This document shows positions 14,801 through 26,800 of a DNA stretch of 64,000 bases, in pieces. This DNA comes from Lophius americanus. Taxonomy: Eukaryota; Chordata; Actinopteri; Lophiiformes; Lophiidae. Numbering within the stretch: position 1 is the stretch's first letter; each line of letters begins with the position of its first letter. The position numbers and the translations under genes are program-made. The notes beneath the pieces are model-generated. The model saw only the letters and a list, made by a program, of their open reading frames with translations. It searched no databases and was not told the DNA's origin. Location: the NCBI GenBank assembly GCA_037951165.1, contig JBBDHG010000019.1, forward strand, positions 8,817,501 through 8,881,500, written 5' to 3'.

Positions 14801-17800
14801 TCTTTTATAACACAGTTCTAAAAACAGGGATTTATGTTTTTAGAACAATTAAAGGACTCTTCTGGTTTGCAAATAAAATTTCCACACACCTTAACTAATA
14901 AATAAGAAAATAAGCCCCCGCCGTTAGTGGATAGTGTCATATGCTGACATATACAACAAGTCTACGTAGGTCTGTAAGAATCAACTATTGTCCCTTATGG
15001 CAATGCACAACAGTAACTTGAACTAAATGTATTTGAATCGAAAAAACAGAGTGCCACGATGGGGACCTGATATCGTGTCAGGGAGTATATCAGGAACCTT
15101 GCTTTGGTTCAGAGCGTTTGCAAATGCTGGCCAGGATCTGTGTATCCATGTCATTGAGCAAAGCAACTGGAGGTACAGTGACAAAAACAGGATGGTTCTG
15201 GTTCAGGCACATGAATGTATGTGATGACACAATCATAAGGGTTTGTCCATGTGTTTGTGTTATGCTGCAGGCTACTGGAATAGTGAGAAACAATAGGGCA
15301 CACACGTACGCACACACAGAGGAAGTGAAAATTCCTGCATTCCAGCACTATGAGAGTCCAGCTGCACCTCAACATGCAAACACTGAGGTCTGGCCGGAAG
15401 AAATCCATATCGTAACACAACTATCACCAGTAAGTGCATGAGTCTTAATTAAATACATCAGTTGTGACTGCATTCATTGAAAGCCACCGAACAATGGTGT
15501 AGGAAATATTCCGAAATTTTAAGTAAATGAAGGTAATAATACCAAAGCATAAAAGCACTCCACTAAGAGTAAAAGTCTTTCATTAAATATATAAAAGTAT
15601 TTGTTATTAATAATTATGGCTTTGACAGTAACTGCAAAAGGACTGCTACAGTGTTGAGCTCATTAATATGATGAAGTCGTATTTTCATTTGTTTACTTAT
15701 TTATCTATTACTTTGCTGGTTAAATCTACAGGAGTGTGTGTTTTTTGCAATGGGACCTCATTCTAGCATGGTAGATCAGCTCACATAGCCATGCCATGCT
15801 GCAGCTCGGTTCTTCCCAATTTCCTTTTAAGAATAGGCCACGCTTGTGACGTGAGAGATATCACACATGCATAGATGATTTTTTCAATCGATAAAAGTTT
15901 TCTGCCACTCTATAATAAAATGCACAATGTAGTTACAGCTCTCTCCATTATCTGATTAAGGACAACAACATAATTGAATGATGGTCATTGTACTTCAACT
16001 GCGACAGCGGTTTGAGAAGTGTAACCCATCTCTTACCATTCCATCGTGTCGCATATTTTTTAGTATGTTTATCAGTCGCTTTAAACGCTAGCTTATCTTC
16101 TATTAGCGGCCGCTTAACTTTTACTTCACCTGACGTGCAATTGGATAAGAAATAGTCTCAGTGACTAAATAAACTAAATATCTAAAGATAGTCATATAGT
16201 AATAGCTCACACAAATTAATGCAGTTGAGGGAAATGTGCTACATTTTTCTATGGAGGTGAAAGAAAAAAGGAGCAGGAAATAGCAATGATTGGAAAGACA
16301 AAGAGCATCCAAGTGTATATCCTCATTAAGTTTGTAATGTATCTGGATTTGATTTAAATGTATCTTTTATAATCTTAACCAAAATAAGGAAAACTATATA
16401 ATTTATTGTTCTACACAAAACATGTAAACAGGCGAACAGGAATAAAGGGTGACTTGCAGAATGCTCCACCTCACACAAAGTCAAAAAATACTTCTTGGCT
16501 AGAATGTTTCTAGAAAACACACACTGGTGAAGTTGTGATTAACTGATATCTATTCTACTAAAGGCCGTTGTTAGCCTCTACTTCTCCAATGCGAAAACAC
16601 AGTCAGAGTCACCTTGAAAAATCAGGCCAGTCATCCTGTGTATCGGTAAACACTTGGCCTTAAATGTGGGCAGCTATTGCGAAAGTACCCCTATTATGGG
16701 TTTTCAAAGCTATCACTGTAACTGCAAATTCACATGTGGATGTCTGCAAGTCAGGACCCTTGGACTAGAGCTATAACAATTAGAGGTGCACCGATACATC
16801 GGTACCAGGAGGCTTAGTCTGATGAAATCAGCCATTGGCCGAGCAGTCTCACTCAGCTGATTCCGTACGAGAAAGGTGAAAATAAGCTGTTGTGGAAAAA
16901 TCCTAAAAATGTTCAGCACAGCAAACTTAATCACTCACTTCAAATTTAATCACACCGAGGAAAATAGCAAGTTAGAAGCTCACATTAGCAGAGCCTCTGA
17001 AGCTAGTGGGAGCCCAGAGCCAGCCACAAGCGTACAGAATGTATGTATCAATATGGTAATTTATGGTTTTAAAACTTAAGGATAAAATGAGCTCCAGCGG
17101 AAAAAACCCAAAAGCGTTCGGCACAACGAACATTGTCACACACTTCAAATTGAATCACCCCAGGAACACACAAAGTTAAAAGCTAATGTCAGTAGAGAGG
17201 CTTAAGCCAGTGGGCGCTCGGTGCCAGCCACAAGCCCAGAAGTCCTTGATCATGGCCGGCATATAACATATAATGGTCTGAAAGAGGCTTACAAAGTTTT
17301 TTTTTCACTTTGAAATGTAATACATTTGGTTAAGAAATGCACAAAAGGAAGGAAGGAGGGTACATTAATTTCAACAAGTGAGAATACAGACAATAACATA
17401 ACGTCAACTGGCCTTGTTACGTCCACTGTAATCCTTCCAACATAAGGGTATAAATAAGAGCACTTAAAATACATTATTTATTATGATTTAAAACTGTAAA
17501 GAAAAACAACAGGAATAACCGAAAAACCGGTATTGGCCAGTCATACTTAATCAAAATCTGTGATTGGACTTGAAAATGACAAAGTTTTGTGCAACTCAAC
17601 AAAACAATATAAAAAAAAAATCCTGTTGTACGGTGCTTGACTAAAATTAGTTGTACCTGCATGACCTTGGTTTTAGAGTTTTGAAAAAGCCCTTCATAGA
17701 TTTTCATCATTAAGGTGTTAAGATTGTGCTGATCAAGATGTGTGAGAACATTATATAAGAAGATTTTGTTCAAGTACATTGCTTGAGGATGGTGAAAAAT

Positions 17801-20800
17801 ACATCTAGGATTAGAGATTAAAGTCAACGTACCAAACTACCTGTTGAGGTTAGGTCATGGCTCTAAGATACTTAATTGTACACCTTAAAATCCAACACGT
17901 GCAAATTTTTGTCTTGAACGTGGCCAAACTACTAGCAGTTGCTGTAGTGTCATTCTGCCACACCCAATCCTGTAACTCATGACACATTGTCGAGCTGGGC
18001 GATTAATTGTAAAAGATTACGATCTCTATTCAGATGTATTTACGATCTCATTTCTGAAGTATGGTGATTCTCCAGCACTTAACTTTATACAATGAAAAAA
18101 ACATATTAACTTAGCCGCAGTTTACGTTATGACATGCAAGTTCTGGGATTTTAACAGGATTACCTTATGGGTATTTTTTTATCTGTGCCCTGGGGGATTA
18201 TTATGGATGTTCCTGATTGCTAAAATTAGGTTTAGGTTTCCTAATCTAAGGGCCTAACTAAATGCTAATTCAAGGATTCGTAGTGAAAACCCAGTGTAAC
18301 AATACAATTAAAGTAATGGAACACTACTGTTCGCGTCTCTGTGAGGTAATAATAATAATAATGATATATTTAATTTATAATGCACTTTACACTTTGAATC
18401 AAATCTCAAAGTGCTACAAAGTAAAAGCAGATGCAAGCATCAATAAAAAATAAAATAATAACTATATAAAAACCTGACCAAAAAGCAGCAATGTTAATTA
18501 AAGTTATCGGTTCTGCTAAAAAGGAAAGTTTTAAGTCCTTTAGTTTTAAGTCCTTTTGGTAATTTTGACGTGACATTTCAAAGAGCACCTGAACACAGCA
18601 TGAGCTATCTGTTACTTTTCTAGCAGTAAATCCCCATGTAGTAGCCCAACGTAAGCCATGAAGGACTTAAAGACAAAACACGTCTTTGGAAAACCATACA
18701 GGGAAACCGATAGTTTGAGGGATTTTGTTTTGGTTCTGCATGTATAGTCTAACAAAGCAGTTTGTCAATGGTAAGACTTCCGTTTAGAATATTTCTAACT
18801 TCTGATGACAGGGTGTAATGTTTGTTTTAATTGTGTTAAGAACACCAGGTTAAAGGCATAGAGCTCAAGACAGACCCTTTTCCAGTTTTTTACTCTGCCA
18901 ACATGATTAACATGTTAACTGTGTCGGGTTCGGACATGAAACAGAAAGTCTGCTGGGTTTGAACCTGGCTCAGTCAGTAGTCCGTCGGACATGGTCGGGT
19001 TTGGACATAAATATTCAACTGGGCCGCGTGCTAGTGGTGTGGGAGTTAAACCTTTAGTGCATGTTAAACACAGACAGTACATGGCACTTTTTAATTTATC
19101 ATGTATATAACAAATTGCAATATGATGTAAACTGAATGTTAAGATCTTTGGAAGCAGCGCCCTGCTACTACTAAATTTTTACTGCCGCCGCATCAGAATT
19201 TTTAAAAATGTCATGTGGTTGCAATTACACGACTATATGAGGGCTTTTATTTTGACACGACAGTGATGAAACATCACATGCGTGGCTCTAGAAGCCGGGA
19301 GCCACGCACCTGAGGAGAGGCAGGGAGTGAGACGATTAAAGCTGGGCTAACACTATACGACTTAAGAGTTGTGGCTGTTTAATTTTAACTCACACTCTAC
19401 GAATCAACAGTTTGCGGAAGCTGATGATTGGTGTGCTTATACTGTATGATCAGAATCCTCCCGCAAGACACGAGTGGTCACACTGTACGACGTGTTCAGC
19501 TTCTGCAGCCTGTTGTCGCTATTTAATAATGTCAATAAAGTTTTGCTGGAAAGCTCCGAGGCAGAAAATTGTTTGTTTATTAGTAACATCGTCATAAGAC
19601 AAAAATGAGTTGTCTTGATTGTTTTTGCCAGCCTGTGCCGAAACTTCTTCTTTTTTTTCGAAAGTTGGAGGCATATCTGACCTCTTATGTGTCTAAAACG
19701 CTTTGGACAGGTTGGCTGATCGATTTTGTTATTTTTATTATTATTTATTTTATTATCACAATGCGTTGCGTCACCTTGGCAACTCAGACGCTGTGCCAAT
19801 TCTCCTTGCTCAAATCGAAACAGTGTGCGCCCGGCTTAAATATTGGCTGTAAATATGAGTAATAAATGTTTGTCAAAACAGGTAGTCCTCTGAACCAGGC
19901 TGCAGTCTATATCCTCATTACTACTGCAGGTTTAATACGCATGCACCACACATTCTTGATGTTTTCCCGGGGGTCAGGTGGGGGATAGGGGGTGGGTTTT
20001 ATTGGTGGCGCTTTGGGTTGTATTGGCCTGCCCCCGCTGCTGAACAAAATCCTAGAGGAAACACTACAAGAGGCAAAGTACACACTGGGTAGGCCACCAG
20101 TTTATTACAGGGCCAATACATTCACACAACGCCCATGGTCAATTTAGAGTCTCCAATTCCCCTCTATTGCATGTTCTTGGACTGTGGGATGAAGTCAGGG
20201 TTTCAGGAGAAGACACGAGAAGAAAACACAAATTCCACAAAGAAAGTCCCGACGGTCAGAGTGGGATTTTAACAGGGCCACTTTGCTGCCCATAATGCAG
20301 CAAAGTGTAGCGCAACTCTTATTTATAAGTAAACCTGTCCTGTTGATGTTGTTAAACATAACTATAAAGTGAGAATTTCTAATGCCAAGCTTTTTTGTCA
20401 AGTATTCTGGAAATCATTCTGGGAAAACTCAATGCAGTTAAAAACAATGATATTAAAAAACACAGCTCTAAACGAACCCTCTCTTTTTTACTTTCTAACT
20501 ATGCACCTCAACCTGCCTTTGGGAGAGATAAAAAGGGGGCTGTAGCAAAGGAGGTAGAATGGCTGTCAATCACAATCCAATGGTCAGTAGCTCAATCTTT
20601 GGACTGACCCTTCAGGCTACATGCTGTACGGTCCTTGAGCTAAACCCTGAAACTCAATCTGAGCTTCGGAGGGGCTGTCCACTGATCTTCAGGGGCGGTT
20701 CGAACGCAAAAAATTAATTTCACAAAGTCATGCTGTGTATAATAAAAAGAACACTTGTAATAATATATTATTGTTTTTTGCTAAATTACTGAGCCGAGTG

Positions 20801-23800
20801 AATGCAATGCTGGAAATACAAAGCACCGATACAGCAGTGTGTGTTGGTGGCTTTGAAATAACTGATGCAAGTCTCAGAAAAATCAAACACTAGTTTAGTG
20901 CACTCTACAAACACATTCTGTGGAGGATAAAATCTGTAATCTCATGGTCATGAGGACTGTCTCACTCTCAACCAGCCCTCCCTCAGATTTTTGATCAACA
21001 CGGAGAGAGTGAGTAACAAACAGAGGAGAAATTAGGCTTCACACAAGTTTTCCTGTTCAAACATTCCCATCCAGGCCACAGATGCATTGCATATGCATTC
21101 ACACTGTGAAACAACCAAATATAAAACAGAATAGAACCGACCGACACATAGAAATATCAAGGCAGAGGGCCTTCCACCCTGAGGTGGGATCTGCTCGAGG
21201 TTCTGTCTGTTATAGGGCAGTTTTTACTCACCACTACTGCCAATGCTTGAGCATACAGGAATTTTTGTGTCTCTGTAGAATAAAGATTACAACTTAGACC
21301 TGGTCTTTTTGGGAAGTGCCTTGAGATAACATTTGTTGTGATTCAGCGCTACAGTAATAAAATTGGCTTGACATGTGGTAAATGTCATATTAATATAGTA
21401 TTGTAGTGTATTAAATTGTCATATATTTGTATATAATACGTATATTAGTGTATCACTAGGGATGTAAATCACCAGTTCCATCATGATACAATATTTTATC
21501 GATTCCTTTCACAATGATAAGATTTTATGCTGATATCAAAAAGTCTGCCACGATAAGATTAAAATCAGATTCAATTCAGGGGCCTGCGATCGATTTCAGA
21601 CCATATTATGTACCAATTTAACAAAAGTGGTTACATTTCAAAAGAAAAACTAATAAAGCAATTTTGAAATATTTTGTTTGATTTCAGCAATTTTATTGCT
21701 GAAATTTTAAAGACATTACAGCAATAATAATAATAAAAAAATAACAAAGACCTGTTTTTCAATGTAAAGTGACACATTTTTCATGTTTGGATAAAAAAAA
21801 TGTCTTATCGGTTAACGTTAAGGACCCCTGACTACCTTTAAAATATGAATATAACCATCTATATTTATGTTTCTTGACATTTTATTTACATGGTTCTCTT
21901 AGGTGTTATATTCAGTATCTGAAAGTAAGTCTGTCTGGAAGTATTAAACTCTGAATGTTTTACATCCTACAGAACAAAACGTCAACAAAAAGCTAGGGTT
22001 TTCTGTGAATAGCCACTCATAATTAACGTCTCTGAACAATATCTTTTTTACATTAACTAATTTGTGTTATGTTAGAACTAAGCATCTCATTAACAAACTT
22101 TTTTAAGTATTGCTGACAAATAAATGTTAAGTGAAGTAGTTTATTTGTACATACACGTTTATTTTTTTTGATTATGGTACGGTGTCAATGCTAACTATTT
22201 TAGCATGGATATGGCACTTCCCATTATATGTTAGATATTAAGCTAACAGACCAAGCACTAATTATTTATCCACATTGTTGTAAGGAAGTTAATATTCACA
22301 CTGCACCTCGCAGCCTTCATCTCTCATTTGAAGAGCGGGTTATCAGCGAAAGTGAACGCTAACATTCAGGGAGAGCCGATTAAAAGCTTCCCATTGGTCC
22401 TCAGGTCTGTGTGCTGATAAGGAAGGCAGCCTGGCCAGCCGTTGTATGGGAAACACTTTAGTCGTGTGCCAGTAGTTATTTCAAAATAAAGGCATACCTT
22501 AAAAATGACGCTATATATCGCTATTTTGTCTTTCCATTGATTTGATTGGATCGTTGTACAACAAACCGATATACGGATCCAGATCGATGAATCGTTACAC
22601 CCCTAATTAGTATATTATATGGTACATGTTTGGGTGCATTTTTAAAGTTGGATTGTTATTTGTCAATAAATACAGAGAAGATGGCAAGTTAAAACTGTCA
22701 AAAAGCAGCAGGTCAGCCCTTAAAGCCTGCTTAATTATTGAGAGAATGCTAAGATAAGGTAATTAAGGAGATAGTTGGTACTTGCAGCAAGGCAGATTCT
22801 CGCAAGCATGCGTACATACACACATATACACAGGCATGTATGCCGCGAACAATAGCTAAGATGCTAGGTAGCTGAAAAAGTTGGGTCCCTTGTCAGCACA
22901 AAAAGCTTATTGAGCAGACAAAGATTCTATTTAGGAAGAAGGAAGGCATGACAAAGAAGGGAGAAATAAGAAAACAAATGAGAAAACAAAGGACATAAAG
23001 AAAGGCATGATGCAAGGAAACAAAAAGATGAAGGGGAACCCTAATGAAAAAATGAAGGTGATAAGAAGGCAGGAAAGAGCTTCAGCTGCGAGTCTTTTAA
23101 TTTTCAATACCTCGACTAAGGAGGTTATTTTTTTAGTCCTGTGCGTTTGATTGTCTGTTTGTTTGTGACAAGGCTAACGGAAAAACTCCATGACGGATTG
23201 GCATCAAAACGTAACCAGAGTTTGGTTCTGGCATATCCTAGAGGTGATTAAGTTTTGATGGTGTTACGTGTTTCACAGCATTTAAAATAAGGTAAAATAT
23301 AGCATTTGGAGTGGTGCCACTGCAGTGTGGCTGATGCTGCCTGTGATCCTTTGATGTTCCTTTTGAGGCTGGGCTGGGGGCTCACCCGATTGAACAGAGA
23401 CACTGAAGTGGAAGGCACAGGAGACGACCTACGCGTTATTTGAGAGATACTCAGAGTTTGTTGGGGTTGTCGGTAGATATAGAAGTTGTAATAATTCAGT
23501 AATGGAGGAATCAGCAGGAATTTTCTTAAACCTAGGTTACTGTTGGGTATTGTTGGAGGTTTGCGCATTGACTCTTTTATCTAGTTATCATTATTTAATT
23601 ATTCTTCTTACTCAAACTTCAGAGCCATATTAGATAAATTGATAGGAAGGGGCATCTAATGATGGTATATGAGGTTGATAAAAATATATGTCTTAAAAAA
23701 GAATTTGAGTTAAATCTAATTCAGTCTTCAAGGATTACTAGTGAAAATGCTAATAATATTTTCTCCAAAGAGGTGTATTACTGTGAACTGTGACACATAA

Positions 23801-26800
23801 CTATTATGATGTTCCCAAAATAATTTGATTGGGCTTAAATACATTCTTCATACATGTGCCACTTATGAATTCAGGACTAGTTAATCAATGTTGTCAGATG
23901 GTTATTAAATATATGCATTTTGTCATGAAGTGCTGTCCGCACTGATTTTCCACAGCAGTAAGTTATTTGAAAATAAAACTAGTTTATTGGAAAATGCATT
24001 AGGACAGGAGACTATGACTACTGATCTCCCTCTCCATACCTATCAGGGATTTTATTAGAAGTTCCATAGGGGGCAAACATTATTTGCAATTTGCAATGAA
24101 TGTTACCAAATATTCAAAGTGAAAAAGTATATTGTATACATCAGCACAAATTTTATGAGAGCTATAGAATATAAAATCATCCATCAGTGCTGGAGAAGTC
24201 CCAAGGAGGTCTCAACCTTATTTCCTCTTAGGGGGGCATAAGGAACATGTTAGAAAGAATAGCAAATCACTGGTATTGCTCAAGAAAAGCCAAATTATCA
24301 GTAAAATTCATATGAATCTAGATTGCACTCCATGTTGCCAATCTAAATTCATATGAATTTAATTTCACTACTATTTTTAACTAAAATAGTTGCAAATTAT
24401 TGCAGAAACTGTAGACAGGATGGAGCCCTTTAGTTCTCCTGGCCAACTTCAACTCCCATGTTAGCAACGACAGAGAAACCTGAAGGGGTGTGATGGGGAG
24501 GAACAATCTGCCTATTCGGAACCCAAGTGGTGCTTTGTCATTGGATTTCTGTGCTAGTCATTGACTGTCCGTAACAAGCACCATGTTCAAGCATAAGGTT
24601 GCTCATAAGTGTACTTGGCACCAGACTACCTGAGGCCAGAGATATATGATCGACATTAAAATAGACAGGGTGAATTGGGAACATCTGGCAGAGGCCCCTT
24701 TCCAGATGTTCCCAGTTCACCCTGTCTATTTTAATTCCCCATTGTACTGCAGTGAAACTTCCAAAAAATCCCAATGGAGGTTGGGGACATGAACTCATAG
24801 TGGGACATTTTCAGGTCCTCCATTATGAAGGTGACTGTTACAAGGTGTGGCCAGAAGGTTATTGGTGCTTGTCATGGCGGCAAACTGAGAACCCACTGGT
24901 GAGCACCAGCTGTGAGCGAAACTAGCCCATTTTCCAACCAGAGGCAGCTGAGGTAGTTAAAAAAAATCTTAAATATCTAAAATCTTTGGACATTGTTGGG
25001 CTGTCGTGGTTGACAAGCTTATTCAATGATGCATGGTGGACGGGGACAGTACGTGTGGAGTTGCACACTGGGGTGGCAGTCCTAGTTTAAAAAGAAAAAA
25101 AAGGTGCACTGGAATTTTGTTCAAATCACAAGGGAATCACACTTCTCCGCTCTTCTGGGAAAGTTTGCTCCAGGGTTGTGGAAAGGGGGCACAGACCGAT
25201 TGACGAAACTGGTTTTCAGGAGGAACCATGAAGATTCCGTCTTGGTTGTGGAGCGACTGACCAATGTTTTACTCTTGCAGGCTTGCTCCCAGGGTCATGG
25301 GAATTTCCTAATCCAGTCTACATTGTGGATTTGGACAATACCATTTCACCATTTCCCCAAGGGAGCCCTATTGGGGGCTCTGCAGGAGTATTGAGTAGTG
25401 GGGCCATGGCTACAAGCCTTCTGGTCCCAAGGGGAGTTTAAGTATCTTGGTGTCTTGCTCTTGAGTGCTGGGAAAACAGACCATGAGAGGGACAGGTGGT
25501 TCAATGTGGCATCAATTGGTGTTGTATCGATCTGTTTTGGTGGAGAATGAGCGGAGGCGTGAGTCAAGGCTGTCAATTTCCGGTCCATCTACGTTCCAAA
25601 CGTCACCCGTTGTCATGAGCTCTGGGTAGTGACCAAAAGAATGACGTCAAGGACACAATCAGCTGAAATTAGCTTCCTTCGAAGAATGGCTGGGCTCATC
25701 CTTAAAGATAAGGTGTAGAGCTCAAGACATCTGGACGGAGCTCCGAGTAGTGCAGCCGCTCCTTCGCGTCGAAAGGAGCCAGTTGAGGTGGTCCTGGCAT
25801 CTGATCAGGATGCCTCCAGGACACCTCCCTTTGGAGGTTTTTCAGGCACTTCCAAATGGGAGGAGATCCAGGCTTAGACTCGGAACTTGCTGGAAGGACA
25901 TTATATCTAATCTGGCCTGGGAAACCTCAGTGGAAGAAGGACATTTGTAATGGAATGGCATTCTTAGCCTGGAGTAGTGGAATAAATTGCATGGATGGAT
26001 GAAACTATAGCTAGGGATTGTTGATGGATTTTTTTTTAATTACTGAAAAATATGCATTTACATAGCCTGTAAGTCTTTCAGGATCTTTTCACGGGCTTTG
26101 CAATATGTTGTCAAAGTGGTTGTCTATTATCATTAGGTCAATGGTTATACCTAGCAGAATGTTAAAATGACATTGGACAAGAGAATAAATACCAATTTGC
26201 TCCCTACATTGTGTATAATTGTCTGTGACAAATACACATTCTTCTTTTGCCGGATATATTTACACGCCTGAAATGACCACAATCATTTCGGAGGTCAAAT
26301 TAACATCATCTTAGACCTATACAAGTGTTTAATATATCCACCATGGCCTTTCTCCTCACGCAGAGGCAAAATGAAACCCCCTGAACAGTGACTACAATAT
26401 AAACAATAGAGCTTAACAGTGTGGGTGATTAATTTGCACACCTTGGCTGATACTAAGCTTTTTCCTCAGAAAAAAAGAACGAGCCATTTATAACATCAAA
26501 TAATGGTGCTAATGATGAAATTAGTAAAATGTTCATTTTGTTGTCGATACTGTAGTCTCTAGAGGAACTCGAGCTCATCCTGCATGACGACATGTTTTCA
26601 TGTTCTGCAGCAATAACTGTTCATTGTAATATTACCAATTGTGCACTACAAATGGACGTTGCATCCAACTAATTCGCAGTTATGTTTGCACTTGTGCGGT
26701 GTAGCATTCAGGTTAAATGGTTAGCGTGTGACAGCAGTAGACTGGTTGTAGTTGGTAACTTACTTACCTTTTGAATGCAGGCTGTCTGCTTCAAGCACAG

